Source: Chlorogloea sp. CCALA 695
GTDB lineage: Bacteria; Cyanobacteriota; Cyanobacteriia; Cyanobacteriales; Chroococcidiopsidaceae
NCBI RefSeq assembly: GCF_003003885.1
Contig: NZ_PVWN01000001.1
Span: 227,509-291,508 of the forward strand
Reading direction: 5' to 3'
DNA: 64,000 bases
Shown here: piece after piece, positions 37,921 through 47,185 of the stretch
How positions within the stretch are numbered: position 1 is the first letter of the stretch
Layout: every line of letters begins with the position of its first letter
Notes under the pieces: model-generated
Databases searched by the model: none
The model's input: the letters and a program-made list of their open reading frames with translations, nothing else
What the model was told of the DNA's origin: nothing
Position numbers and translations under genes: made by a program

Positions 37921-38103
37921 TTATTCAGTCACATTATATTTTTTAGAGCTACATTCTTGGGTCAAGCAACGCTCTAGTAAGTCAATTTTGTATAAATGTT
38001 CAAACTGGCGAGGGTTTAATATTAATTTAGTTTGGCTATTAAAGACGGGCTGGTTTAAAAATTGCCATAAAGGAAAGTTGTTCGGGCTATTTAATATATT
38101 CAT
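37921..38103 (-). CDS. Possible small hypothetical protein, 60 aa
   Basis: The frame from the ATG at 38103 encodes 60 residues with a plausible composition (FPLWQFLNQPVFNSQTKLIL, then an HLYKIDLLERCL helix and two more polar residues blocks). There is no ribosome binding site and no recognised family. A frame of similar size on the opposite strand covers the same bases, so only one of them, or neither, is real. Confidence 0.3.
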   Translation of the reverse strand: MNILNSPNNFPLWQFLNQPVFNSQTKLILNPRQFEHLYKIDLLERCLTQECSSKKYNVTE

Positions 38104-38467
38104 GGTACAAATTTATAGAGCTACTCTAGTGGTAATTGCTGGAAAATTCCAATCTTTGTTTACTTTTCAAGATTGCCATATTTAATATTCAACTTGCGTG
38201 GTGGGTTCTACGGAATATTTTGCACAGATTTTTATAATTTATGTAATTTCGCGGATGCGTCAAGGACAAATATGGTTTTTGTGTAATAACTTGACACCGT
38301 ACTGAGCGCCTAGCAATAAATTTGAAACAGTATTATTACAGTGAAGTTAGGTATTGGCGATCGCCAATCATTGTTAATTTTTTGGCATTGCTGAAAGAGT
38401 AATGATTTTTCCTTGTCCTACTCTCTTGTCTCACTCATTCATACCGCATTGGGAATTGTTCATCAAA

Positions 38468-38496
38468 ATTACCAATTACCAATTACCCATTACCAA
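38468..38496. repeat. AATTACCAATTACC repeat array
   Basis: ATTACCAATTACCAATTACCC continues to CATTACCAAAT. It is the reverse complement of the unit seen at 34048-34094 and belongs to the short tandem repeats common in cyanobacterial intergenic DNA. Confidence 0.75.
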
Positions 38497-38616
38497 ATTT
38501 CTAAATATGTTGCAGTTTGTAAAGATAAATACTGAAGTAACAAAGGCTTGCCATAAACATTTTTGAAGTGGTAACGTCTAAGGCTATCTAGACCTACGTT
38601 AAACAAACTTTAGTAT

Positions 38617-40626
38617 ATGAAGGCTCCGCTTGTTAGTCTGACATTGGTTGCAACCTTTTTTACTCCCGTTGCAATGGCTGCTCCTCCTAGAAGTGCTGAC
38701 CAAACTGTAGAATGTGAAATATTAGTCGTTGGCGGTGGACTTAGTGGGGTGGCTACAGCCTACGAAGGCTTGCTTGGGGGGAAAACTGTTTGTCTGACAG
38801 AGATTACCGACTGGGTAGGAGGACAAATCTCTGCTCAAGGAACTTCGGCTTTAGACGAGCGACCAACGCAAAGAGCAAAATTATTATATCCTCGTGGTTA
38901 TTTGGAATTGCGATCGCGCATTGAACGAAAATATAGAGAATTGAACCCTGGAGACTGTTGGGTAAGCGATTCTTGCTTTTTGCCCAAAGATGGCAACGAG
39001 ATTTTAGCAAAGTTATTAACAGATGCGGCAAAAAAAGGTAAAGGCAAGTTTAAGTTTTTTCCCACTACCGTAGTTAAACAATTGCAACGGACACCGAATA
39101 TAATTAGCAGTACGATCGCTATTCAACACCGCCCAGCCAAAAACGCACCACCGCTAAATACTCAGCCTTTATCGCAAACAATTACTGAAGCCTACACTTA
39201 TACTAATTCAGCTAACTTTGACAAAAGTGTTATTAATTTTGTCCCTGCCAAACCAAAGAAAAACAGCCCTCTAGCTAAAAGTAACGCTCCCAATTGGTAT
39301 GTGGTTGATGCTACCGAAACGGGAGAATTGGTGGCGCTGGCAGATGTCCCTTACAGGCTGGGAATTGATGCGCGTTCCTACTTAGAACCCTCCGCTTCTA
39401 GCGAAACTAACGATCCCTATTGCACCCAAGGATTTACTTATACTTACGCCATGGAGGCAACAAAGGAACCCCAAGTTCAAGCCATGCCGCCGTTTTATCT
39501 TCAGTATTCCAACTACTATAGTTACGAGTTGCAGCGTTTGGCGAGTTTTCCGTTAGTTTTTACTTACCGCCGCATTTGGAGTCCGGGAAAAGGAGAAACA
39601 GCCAAGTTTGGCGGGGTTGAATTTACAAATCCCACACCGGGCGATATTTCAATGCAAAACTGGACTTGGGGAAATGACTATCGCCCAGGGACAAGAAACG
39701 ATAATTTAGTCTACGCTCGTGATCAGTTACAGGCGACCAAACAACTAGAAGCGGGACAGTGGATGGGAGGATTGCGCGTTGAAAGTCTGCGTAAAGCCGA
39801 AGAAATTTCCCAAGGCTATTATTACTGGCTAGTAGCGGGAACAACCGATTCTCAACTAGGTGCAGGAGTCAAGCAACCCGAACCAAATTACCGCTATTTA
39901 TCCGGCTTAGATTCCCCTATGGGAACCGTTCACGGCTTGTCTAAGTATCCTTATATGCGCGAAGGACGGCGGATAATTGGTAGACCTAGTTGGGGACAAC
40001 CTCAAGGCTTTACAGTGTGGGAAATTGATATCTCTCGCCGCGATTATACAGATAAATACTATACAGAAACTTTATCGCCAGAGACTTATCGTAGCTTGAA
40101 AGCGGCGCTATCAGGATTAGAAGCTACTGCCGTAATTGGTGGTGAATCTGTAAAAAAAATCGGGCGATCGCGTTCGACAATATATCCTGACTCGGTAGGG
40201 ATTGCTCACTATGCGATCGATTTTCATCCTTGTATGCTCAAAAGCCCCCCTGAAACTCTAGGGAATATCGAGCGTCCCGGCGAAAGACGAGGTGCAGGAC
40301 AAGCTTACCCGTTTCAAATTCCTTTAAGGGCGATGATTCCCCAAAAGATCGACAATATGCTCGTAGCAGGCAAAAGTATTGCCACAAGCCATATTGCGGC
40401 GGCGGCTTACCGAGTGCATTCCTTTGAGTGGTCATCGGGAGCGGCGGCGGGAACTACGGCGGCTTTTAGTTTGGATAAGGCGATCGCACCTTACGAATTA
40501 GTCGATCAATTACCCCAACAAGAACCTCAATTAGCAGCGCTCAAACTGCGATTAAAAGAACAAGGCAATCCTACAGCCTTCCCAGATACTTCCATTTTTA
40601 ATGAAAGCTGGGACGATTGGCGCTGA
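38617..40626 (+). CDS. Exported FAD-dependent oxidoreductase
   Basis: This 669-residue protein begins with a cleavable signal peptide (APLVSLTLVATFFTPVAMA). The FAD-binding motif ILVVGGGLSGVAT is at about residues 35-47, and the second nucleotide motif appears late as DNMLVAGKSIATSHIA. It fits the FAD_oxidored (PF12831) type, which often has substrates that are not known. Secretion of a flavoprotein means it must be exported folded (Tat) or load FAD outside. The signal peptide lacks a twin-arginine, so the Sec route with later loading is more likely. It stands alone. Confidence 0.85.
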   Translation: MKAPLVSLTLVATFFTPVAMAAPPRSADQTVECEILVVGGGLSGVATAYEGLLGGKTVCLTEITDWVGGQISAQGTSALDERPTQRAKLLYPRGYLELRSRIERKYRELNPGDCWVSDSCFLPKDGNEILAKLLTDAAKKGKGKFKFFPTTVVKQLQRTPNIISSTIAIQHRPAKNAPPLNTQPLSQTITEAYTYTNSANFDKSVINFVPAKPKKNSPLAKSNAPNWYVVDATETGELVALADVPYRLGIDARSYLEPSASSETNDPYCTQGFTYTYAMEATKEPQVQAMPPFYLQYSNYYSYELQRLASFPLVFTYRRIWSPGKGETAKFGGVEFTNPTPGDISMQNWTWGNDYRPGTRNDNLVYARDQLQATKQLEAGQWMGGLRVESLRKAEEISQGYYYWLVAGTTDSQLGAGVKQPEPNYRYLSGLDSPMGTVHGLSKYPYMREGRRIIGRPSWGQPQGFTVWEIDISRRDYTDKYYTETLSPETYRSLKAALSGLEATAVIGGESVKKIGRSRSTIYPDSVGIAHYAIDFHPCMLKSPPETLGNIERPGERRGAGQAYPFQIPLRAMIPQKIDNMLVAGKSIATSHIAAAAYRVHSFEWSSGAAAGTTAAFSLDKAIAPYELVDQLPQQEPQLAALKLRLKEQGNPTAFPDTSIFNESWDDWR

Positions 40627-40726
40627 AAAGTATAGAGATGTTCCTAAAAAATATAGAGACGTTCCTAAAAAATATGGAGACGTTCCACCCTAAAAAATAT
40701 GGAGACGTTCCGGTGGAACGTCTCTA
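40625..40726. repeat. Imperfect tandem repeats ending in a GAGACGTTCC hairpin
   Basis: Four related units of about 21-25 bases, each AAAAATAT(A/G)GAGACGTTCC-like, follow the oxidoreductase stop. The last unit continues into an inverted copy, so that GAGACGTTCC (40702-40711) pairs with GGAACGTCTC (40715-40724) around GGT. The core matches the palindrome at 16751-16777. It probably acts as a terminator. Confidence 0.8.
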
Positions 40727-40813
40727 CGAGGATTTATTCACGGTTCCCTCATCCCGATTTCTCTATCCTCTGGTATCTTGGAATGTAGTTTAACAAGCTC
40801 TTTTAGACAGATT

Positions 40814-41128
40814 ATGGCTCTTTTACATTCAATGGCAAATTCAGCACCGACTATTGCACCCACTCGCAAGAGCGAAGGTACTCCTAAGGCTTACCCCAAC
40901 TACAAAATTATCGTCCTCAATGATGATTTCAACACCTTTGAACACGTAGCCAAATGCTTGCTAACTTACATTCCCTCCATGAGCAGCGAAAATGCTTGGG
41001 AATTAACTAATCAAATTCACTTTGCAGGACAAGCTATTGTCTGGGTAGGCCCACAAGAACAAGCTGAGCTTTATCATCAGCAACTTAGACGTGCAGGTTT
41101 AACCATGGCTCCTCTAGAGGCAGCTTAA
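40814..41128 (+). CDS. clpS: ATP-dependent Clp protease adaptor ClpS
   Basis: ClpS delivers N-degron substrates to the Clp protease. Features are the YPNYKIIVLNDDFNTFEHVAKCL core, the substrate-pocket residues in LNDDFNTFEHV and the helix ENAWELTNQIHFAGQAIVWVG. Starts are possible at a TTG (40778), the ATG at 40814 and the ATG at 40832. The last two are within the disordered N-terminal extension, so the protein is 99-105 residues. The aat gene at 1941, which creates N-degrons, lies in the same window but is not linked. The DUF2103 gene follows six bases downstream. Confidence 0.93.
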   Translation: MALLHSMANSAPTIAPTRKSEGTPKAYPNYKIIVLNDDFNTFEHVAKCLLTYIPSMSSENAWELTNQIHFAGQAIVWVGPQEQAELYHQQLRRAGLTMAPLEAA

Positions 41129-41134
41129 ACCATC

Positions 41135-41416
41135 ATGGTCAAACCCACTAGCGGCAGGCTTGTACTCAATCACTCTACTCATATCCCTGGACTTATTCGG
41201 ATTTTAGAAGCTTTGACGAAGCTAGAAGGGATTCACACCATAACTCCCGGCGTTATTAGTAGAACTAGAGGTCATATTCCCCGAATGCTGCTCCGAGTAT
41301 CTGTACCAATTCGGGGGGGCTTTAAAATTATTGCTAGACAAGGTAAGACGGTTCAAGAAGTGTTTATTTTGACCACTTTAAGCCAAGAACAATTAGAGGA
41401 GTTGTTACAACTTTAA
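41135..41416 (+). CDS. DUF2103 family protein
   Basis: This 93-residue protein has the conserved pattern GRLVLNHSTHIPGLIRILEAL, then GIHTITPGVISRTRGHIP, then RVSVPIRGGFKIIARQGKTVQEVF. The family is described as predicted metal-binding or RNA-related and has no proven role. Its several basic residues and two His-containing segments are compatible with nucleic-acid or metal binding. It starts six bases after clpS and probably shares its message. Confidence 0.85.
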   Translation: MVKPTSGRLVLNHSTHIPGLIRILEALTKLEGIHTITPGVISRTRGHIPRMLLRVSVPIRGGFKIIARQGKTVQEVFILTTLSQEQLEELLQL

Positions 41417-41420
41417 ATCT

Positions 41421-42311
41421 CTACATTGGCTCGTAGACTAGATCGGGAATCAATCTTCGCACTTCCAAGTCTTCTTGATGACCAATGCCTAAAAAGTCGC
41501 CATCTTCAAGGTAAACTTGTACTGGGCAATTACTTAAAACCTCCTCATCCCCAGCAACTATTTGTCCTTGACACCATTTTTGAGCAAGGGGCAAAATTAA
41601 AGTCGCGCGTGGTAGATGCTGTAAGACTGCACTCGGCGCGATCGCTCTAAAGCTTCCCTGTTGTAGCTGTAGCGTTAGTTCGTCGAAAGTTAGGCTATCT
41701 AAGAGGCTAAAACCAGCGCTTTGAGTGCGAATTAACTTAGCTAAAGTCCCACCCGTACCTAAAACTGTACCCAAATCACGGGCGATCGCTCTTATATAGG
41801 TTCCCGTACTACAATCAATAGCTACATCAATTTCGGGATAGTCACCACTACGCCATTCTAGTATCTCTAACTTATATACTTCTACATTCCTAGGCGGGAC
41901 TTCTATAGTTTCCCCACGCCGCGCCAAATCGTATAAGCGTTTTCCCTGCACTTGAATTGCACTGTATTTTGGCGGAATTTGGGATAACTTGCCCGTAAAT
42001 TGCTTTAAAGTTTCAGTAACTTCTTCTAAGCTTACTTTCACTTCGGGGGTTTGACTAATAATTTCTCCTTCCAAATCGTCCGTTTCCGTCACTACCCCTA
42101 AGCGAATTGTTGCTTTGTAAGCTTTGTCTGGATGCAAATACTGTAATAGCCGCGTTGCCCTCCCTAGTGCGATCGGCAAAACCCCTGTAGCGGCTGGATC
42201 TAATGTACCTCCATGTCCTATACGTTTGAGGCGTAATAACCCCCGCAATTTAGCTACACAGTCATGAGATGTAAAGTTAGCTTCCTTGAATAAATTAATA
42301 AAACCTTGCAC
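41421..42311 (-). CDS. truB: tRNA pseudouridine synthase B
   Basis: TruB forms pseudouridine 55 in the T loop of tRNAs. The catalytic aspartate is D38 in GHGGTLDPAATGVLPIALG. Other conserved parts are the Tyr in YKATIRLGVVTETDD, the KIPPKYSAIQVQGKRLYDLAR-type stretch and the STGTYIRAIARDLG segment. The 296 residues include the C-terminal PUA-like extension found in cyanobacteria. It converges on the DUF2103 gene with four bases between stops. Confidence 0.94.
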   Translation of the reverse strand: MQGFINLFKEANFTSHDCVAKLRGLLRLKRIGHGGTLDPAATGVLPIALGRATRLLQYLHPDKAYKATIRLGVVTETDDLEGEIISQTPEVKVSLEEVTETLKQFTGKLSQIPPKYSAIQVQGKRLYDLARRGETIEVPPRNVEVYKLEILEWRSGDYPEIDVAIDCSTGTYIRAIARDLGTVLGTGGTLAKLIRTQSAGFSLLDSLTFDELTLQLQQGSFRAIAPSAVLQHLPRATLILPLAQKWCQGQIVAGDEEVLSNCPVQVYLEDGDFLGIGHQEDLEVRRLIPDLVYEPM

Positions 42312-42694
42312 AAATTAAGTTTCCTAAACTCTACTTCTCGATAGCCAACAGCTTGCAATATAACTGAACAGAAACAAGCTAATTACTTTTAAAAATAACA
42401 TTAATTTTGAAGGATACAGGTATGAAAAATGTAGTTCTGTATGCTGTAAATGGTATTTGACGCGATGCGATCGCGCATTCGTATACAACAAGATAGAAAC
42501 ACCCTCAAGATGCGTTGTGTGAGAGAGGAGGAATAGATTTAGTAGCGCCCTTGGGTATAAAAGACTCAATTGCTAAAACACCTTTAGCTAAGTAAAATGC
42601 TGAACCTAAAAGCTATAAAGTTACAGAAGTTTTACGGAAATCACCCCTAAACAATTGATACTAACTATTAGGAATTTGTTTTTTGGGTGCAATT
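42312..42694. other. 383-base gap upstream of the CHAT protein gene
   Basis: No gene is supported. A strong GAGAGAGGAGGAAT sequence near 42520-42533 looks like a ribosome binding site but is followed only by a very short frame. A 12-codon ATG frame occurs near 42422. The HIP1-like GCGATGCGATCGCGC lies at 42463-42477. The promoter of the CHAT gene is probably here. Confidence 0.4.
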
Positions 42695-45600
42695 ATGACA
42701 AACGAAATTAAACACGGCAGAAAGTATCAGCATTTTTTACATCGTGCCTTGACTGTGAGTCTGGGCATTTTATTATTATCGGAAACCGTAGCCGCTAATA
42801 CTCTCAGTAGTAAAATTGCCCAACAACCGCCTGCTACAACTTCTCCTAGCCGTAACAGTCCGAACAATGAGGGACAAAAATTATTAGATGAAGCCCTAGA
42901 GCTTTTAAAACAAGGAACTAGCCAGTCGCGGACAAATGCTATTGCTAAATACGAGCAAGCCTTGGCAATTGGGCAAAAAATAGGCGATCGCCCACTCGTT
43001 GCTTTAGCACTCCAAGGAATCGGTTTAACTTACGTTCTGGGGAACAATTACCCCAAAGCCTTAGAAAATTATACTCAAGCATTAGCAATAAGACGGGCTT
43101 TAGGCGATCGCCTCAGCGAAGCTTTCGTACTTAATGCCGTTGCAGGAATCTACTCAAATTTAGGCGAGAAGCAAAAAGCTATTGATTACTACAACCAATC
43201 TTTAACCCTATTTAGAGCCGAAAAAAAATCTACCGAAATAGCATCAACGTTAATTAGCTTAGGTGGAGTTTATGAAAATCTAGGCGATACAGCTAAAGTA
43301 ATCGCTTCCTACAATCAAGCTTTAGCAATTCAACGTAGTACAAAGGATAGAGCAGGAGTTGCAACTACTCTAGCCAATTTGGGCAGAGTCTATACTTCTT
43401 TGGGCGAAAATCAGCAAGCGTTGGCGGCTTACAACCAAGCTTTAGAGATTCAAACAGCAGACGGGAATAAAACTGGAGTTATAAAAATACTGCAAGGCTT
43501 GGGCGGACTTTACAGTTCATCAAACGAAAACCAAAAAGCTTTAGATACATACAACCAAGCTTTAGAAATCCAAAAATCGGGAGGAGGTGATTCTACAGAT
43601 CGAGCTTTGACATTAATAGGGATTGGTAGTAGCTATCAAGGGCTAGGTAATTATCCTCAAGCTATAGAAAACTACAATCAAGCTATAGCCTTGTATCAAG
43701 ATGTGGGCAACCGTTTAGCAGAAGCCGAAACTCTCAATTTACAGAGCTTTGCTTACGATCAAACAGGTGAAAAGCAAAAAGCCCTCGAAGTTTTAAACAA
43801 AGCCTTGAATTTGCAAAGAGCCATAGGCGATCGCGCACGTGAAGCTTTTACTTTAGTTAATATTGCCGGAGTTTATAGTTCTTTAGGAGAAAAGCAACAA
43901 GCTCTCGATACTTACAATATGGCTTTAACTTTGCAAAGAGCCGTCAACGATCGCCCTAGAGAAGCTGTATCGCTCAATGATATTGCCTTAGTTTACACTT
44001 CTTTAGGCGACTATCAGCGAAGTATCAATTCCCATAACTCGGCGTTAGCAATATTTCGCTCTATAGGCGATCGCGTCCAAGAAGGGCAAACTCTTGATTA
44101 TATTGCCAGTGTCTACCGTTTGTCGGGCAATTACCGTAAAGCCTTAGATTATTACAATCAAGCCTTGACTGTCAGACGGGCTTCCGGCGACAGGTTTCGA
44201 GAACTTGCTAGTCTTACAGGTGTAATCAGAGCTTACGAAGCATTGAAAGATTACCCCAAAGCTCTAGAAGCCGCTAATAACGCCCTAACTATTGCTCGCA
44301 CCCTAAATAGTCCTTTTGCCGAAGCAACAGCTTTAGCTTTAACAGGGAGAGTGTATTTAGCTTCTGGGAATTATCCTCAAGCCCTAAATGCCTCAAATGC
44401 AGCATTGAAGACATGGCAACAATTGGGTATTCGAGCCGCCGCCGCCCCAACGCTAGATAATATTGGAAAAACCTACAACGCTCAAGCTAATTATCCTAGG
44501 GCGATCGCATCTTACAATGAAGCCCTAATTGTATGGAGGAGTTTGGGTGCAAAAGCTGATGAAGCAGAAAGTTTGTACAATATTGCTGTCAGCGAAAGAG
44601 TTAGAGGCAATCTTCCCCAAGCTCAAACACAAATTAAAGCTGCGATCGCTCTTGTTGAATCATTACGCACCAAAATCGCAAGTTCAGAGTTACGAGCTAC
44701 CTATTTTGCTTCGGTGCAAAGATACTATGAGTTTTATACAGACTTACTAATGCAGTGGCACAAACAAGAGCCGAAAGCGGGGCATAACGCAGAAGCCTTA
44801 GAAGTAAGCGATCGCGCCCGTGCTAGGAGTTTATTGGAAATTCTCACCGAGGCCAACGCAGACATCCGTAAGGGCATAGATCCACAACTACTAACAAAAG
44901 AACGTAATTTACAAACAAAGTTAGACGTAGCAGAAACTCGGCGGGTAAATGTACTTAGCGCTAACCATACGCCAACCCAAGCCGCCGCCGTAGATAAACA
45001 AGTTTCCGACCTATTAAAGCAATACCAAGACTTGCAAGCCCAAATTCGGACGACAAGCCCCCAGTATGCGGCTTTAACTCAACCCCAATCGCTGAAAATC
45101 GCCCAAATTCAAAAACTCCTAGATCCCAATACAGTATTGCTGGAATACTCTTTAGGCGAAAAACGTAGCTATTTGTGGGCTGTAACTTCTAACTCCTTAA
45201 CTAGCTACGAGTTGCCACCCCAACAGCAAATTGAAACTATCGCCAAGGCATATTACCAATTAGTTACCGATAAGCGCTTTGGTTTGAGAAGGAAAAACTT
45301 AGATTTAACCGCCGCTAATTTAAGCGATATTCTCTTAAAGCCCGTAGCCAAAGAAATTGGCAAAAAACGCTTAGTAATAGTCAGCGACGGGGCGTTGCAA
45401 TACGTGCCATTTGCCGCCTTGCCCGTTAATAATACACCGCTATTAGTTGATCATGAAATTGTTAGTTTGCCATCAGCGTCTACTATTGATGTATTGAGGC
45501 GCGAATTAATGGGGCGTACACCTGCACCCAAAACTGTAGCAATCTTCGCCGATCCAGTATTTACTATTGATGACGAAAGGGTGAAAAATGTTCCGTCTAC

Positions 45601-46237
45601 TCCTCCTACTGAGCAAAACTCTCTATTGCAGAGATCCGCACTTCAATCGGGGGTTAACTTTGCTCGTTTACCTGGTACAAGACAAGAAGCCGAGCAAATT
45701 CTAGCTCTTGTGCCAGCAAGTGAACGATCGCAGACTTTTGATTTTAAGAGCGATCGCGCTGCTGTTACTAGCCCAAACCTTAGCCAGTATAAAATTATTC
45801 ATTTTGCTACTCATGGCATCCTCAATAGCGTTAATCCTGAGCTTTCGGGGGTGGTGCTGTCGCTAGTAGATGAAAAAGGTGTGCCGCAAAATGGTTTTTT
45901 GCGCCTGAACGAAATATTTAATCTGAATTTGCCTGCGGAATTAGTTGTACTTAGTGCGTGTCAAACAGGTTTGGGCGAACAAGTACGAGGAGAAGGAATT
46001 ATCAGCTTGACAAGAGGCTTTATGTATGCAGGCGCTCCGCGAGTCGTAGTAAGTTTGTGGAGTGTAGACGACAGGGCTACTGCCGAATTGATGACAAGGT
46101 TTTATACAGCAATGTTAAAAAAGGGTTTGAAGCCAGCCGCCGCCTTGAGAGCAGCGCAAATAGAAGTTTTGAAACAAGATAAATGGAAATCGCCTTACTA
46201 CTGGGCAGCTTTTGGATTACAGGGGGAGTGGAGATAA
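42695..46237 (+). CDS. TPR-repeat CHAT-domain protein
   Basis: This 1,180-residue protein starts with a signal-like segment (residues 12-32). About 14 tetratricopeptide repeats follow from about 60 to 680, most of the 40-residue YxxALxIxRxxGDRxxEA type. A coiled region comes next, and then a C-terminal CHAT caspase-like domain. The catalytic pair is visible as H1040 in IIHFATHG and C1089 in [14 protein letters not shown] proteases in bacteria can be effectors of abortive defence (for example Craspase), but long TPR-CHAT proteins are very common in cyanobacteria and most have no known role. An upstream in-frame TTG at 42683 is less likely as start. Confidence 0.92.
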   Translation: MTNEIKHGRKYQHFLHRALTVSLGILLLSETVAANTLSSKIAQQPPATTSPSRNSPNNEGQKLLDEALELLKQGTSQSRTNAIAKYEQALAIGQKIGDRPLVALALQGIGLTYVLGNNYPKALENYTQALAIRRALGDRLSEAFVLNAVAGIYSNLGEKQKAIDYYNQSLTLFRAEKKSTEIASTLISLGGVYENLGDTAKVIASYNQALAIQRSTKDRAGVATTLANLGRVYTSLGENQQALAAYNQALEIQTADGNKTGVIKILQGLGGLYSSSNENQKALDTYNQALEIQKSGGGDSTDRALTLIGIGSSYQGLGNYPQAIENYNQAIALYQDVGNRLAEAETLNLQSFAYDQTGEKQKALEVLNKALNLQRAIGDRAREAFTLVNIAGVYSSLGEKQQALDTYNMALTLQRAVNDRPREAVSLNDIALVYTSLGDYQRSINSHNSALAIFRSIGDRVQEGQTLDYIASVYRLSGNYRKALDYYNQALTVRRASGDRFRELASLTGVIRAYEALKDYPKALEAANNALTIARTLNSPFAEATALALTGRVYLASGNYPQALNASNAALKTWQQLGIRAAAAPTLDNIGKTYNAQANYPRAIASYNEALIVWRSLGAKADEAESLYNIAVSERVRGNLPQAQTQIKAAIALVESLRTKIASSELRATYFASVQRYYEFYTDLLMQWHKQEPKAGHNAEALEVSDRARARSLLEILTEANADIRKGIDPQLLTKERNLQTKLDVAETRRVNVLSANHTPTQAAAVDKQVSDLLKQYQDLQAQIRTTSPQYAALTQPQSLKIAQIQKLLDPNTVLLEYSLGEKRSYLWAVTSNSLTSYELPPQQQIETIAKAYYQLVTDKRFGLRRKNLDLTAANLSDILLKPVAKEIGKKRLVIVSDGALQYVPFAALPVNNTPLLVDHEIVSLPSASTIDVLRRELMGRTPAPKTVAIFADPVFTIDDERVKNVPSTPPTEQNSLLQRSALQSGVNFARLPGTRQEAEQILALVPASERSQTFDFKSDRAAVTSPNLSQYKIIHFATHGILNSVNPELSGVVLSLVDEKGVPQNGFLRLNEIFNLNLPAELVVLSACQTGLGEQVRGEGIISLTRGFMYAGAPRVVVSLWSVDDRATAELMTRFYTAMLKKGLKPAAALRAAQIEVLKQDKWKSPYYWAAFGLQGEWR

Positions 46238-46413
46238 ATATATACAGAGCTTTTTAGATGTAGTTTAATTAGGAAATTGAATCGCCTTTGCGTTAACACA
46301 CTAACTAACGGTGGATACTTTTTTTTGACCGCCAATCTTAGATCAATCCCTAAAATTACGCTTAGAATTGTGGATAACTATATTTAATCTCAATTACTCA
46401 GTGAGCATATACC

Positions 46414-46962
46414 ATGCAACCCTCTTTACCCGAAGCTGTTTTGTTAGTAGACGGCTATAACATCATCGGCGCTTGGTCTTACTTAACAAAAACACGCGAT
46501 CGCCTAGGACTTGAAGCCGCACGCGGAGAATTAGTTTCTGCCCTAACAAATTATAGTGCTTTACAAGGCTACGAAACTCAGGTTGTATTTGATTCTCAGT
46601 ATCAAAACACCTCTAGCAGTCAAGAAATTGTTAATCAAAACTTATCAGTACATTACACCAATTTTGGTCAAACAGCAGATACTTATATAGAAAAGTCCTG
46701 CGCGGCGTTGCGTCCCTACTTAAAACAATCTCACCGTTGTAGACTTATTGTGGCTACAAACGATCGCGTACAGCAGCTAGTAGTAGTCGGCTATGGCGCA
46801 GAATGGATGTCCGCCCAGCAATTAAATTATCAAGTAGAATCAACGCTCAAAATTTCTTTAACCAATCACAGACAACGCAAACAGTCTGCGAGTCGGTTTT
46901 TAGCTAATTCCATTGATGCCAAAGCAAGGCAAAAGTTAGCCCAGTTGCGAATGGGATTGTAG
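46414..46962 (+). CDS. NYN-domain (YacP-like) RNA-binding nuclease
   Basis: This 182-residue protein opens with the PIN-like NYN motif LLVDGYNIIGAW (Asp in the metal site). It continues with VVFDSQYQ, the TADTYIEKSCAAL acidic segment and the VATNDRVQQLVVVGYGA motif, the order seen in YacP/Rae1-type nucleases. Rae1 cuts mRNA in the ribosomal A site in Bacillus subtilis, so a similar mRNA or rRNA role is likely here. The C-terminal tail is basic. Confidence 0.9.
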   Translation: MQPSLPEAVLLVDGYNIIGAWSYLTKTRDRLGLEAARGELVSALTNYSALQGYETQVVFDSQYQNTSSSQEIVNQNLSVHYTNFGQTADTYIEKSCAALRPYLKQSHRCRLIVATNDRVQQLVVVGYGAEWMSAQQLNYQVESTLKISLTNHRQRKQSASRFLANSIDAKARQKLAQLRMGL

Positions 46963-47072
46963 CAAAACTGCAAATAATTTTCCAATTAGATTTAAAATCG
47001 ACAAATTTATCACGAATTTATGCAAAACCCTTGCAAAATATTAACGCTTGCAGTTAATATAAGAAATCGCAG

Positions 47073-47144
47073 TCCTCAGTAGCTCAGTGGTAGAGCGATC
47101 GGCTGTTAACCGATTGGTCGCAAGTTCGAATCTTGCCTGGGGAG
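47073..47144 (+). tRNA. tRNA-Asn (anticodon GTT)
   Basis: The cloverleaf is clear: acceptor TCCTCAG pairs with CTGGGGA, the D arm is GCTC..GAGC, the anticodon loop CTGTTAA gives GTT, and the T arm is GCAAG-TTCGAAT-CTTGC, with G as discriminator. No CCA is encoded. Confidence 0.96.
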
Positions 47145-47185
47145 TTCTAAAAATAATAATTTCTATAGTAATTGCTAGTAAGCTT

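Larger units (their letters stand above)
37702..38616. other. Long 915-base intergenic stretch
   Basis: This AT-rich region holds no strong gene. It contains a weak 60-codon frame on the minus strand (37921-38103), an overlapping plus-strand frame, a 16-bp palindrome ATTGGCGATCGCCAAT centred on a HIP1 octamer (38353-38368), and a GGTAATTG-type array (38468-38496). The last 100 bases probably carry the promoter of the FAD oxidoreductase gene. Confidence 0.5.

Noticed and set aside
37988..38185. 65-codon plus-strand frame in the 0.9-kb gap
   Set aside because: It overlaps an opposite frame, has no ribosome binding site and shows no familiar pattern.
40625..40726. Possible CRISPR array
   Set aside because: The units vary in sequence and length and have no spacers, and no cas gene is near. 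It is a palindrome-derived tandem repeat.
42420..42540. Small gene before the CHAT protein
   Set aside because: The ATG frame near 42422 has only 12 codons, and the GGAGG near 42526 is not followed by a usable start.
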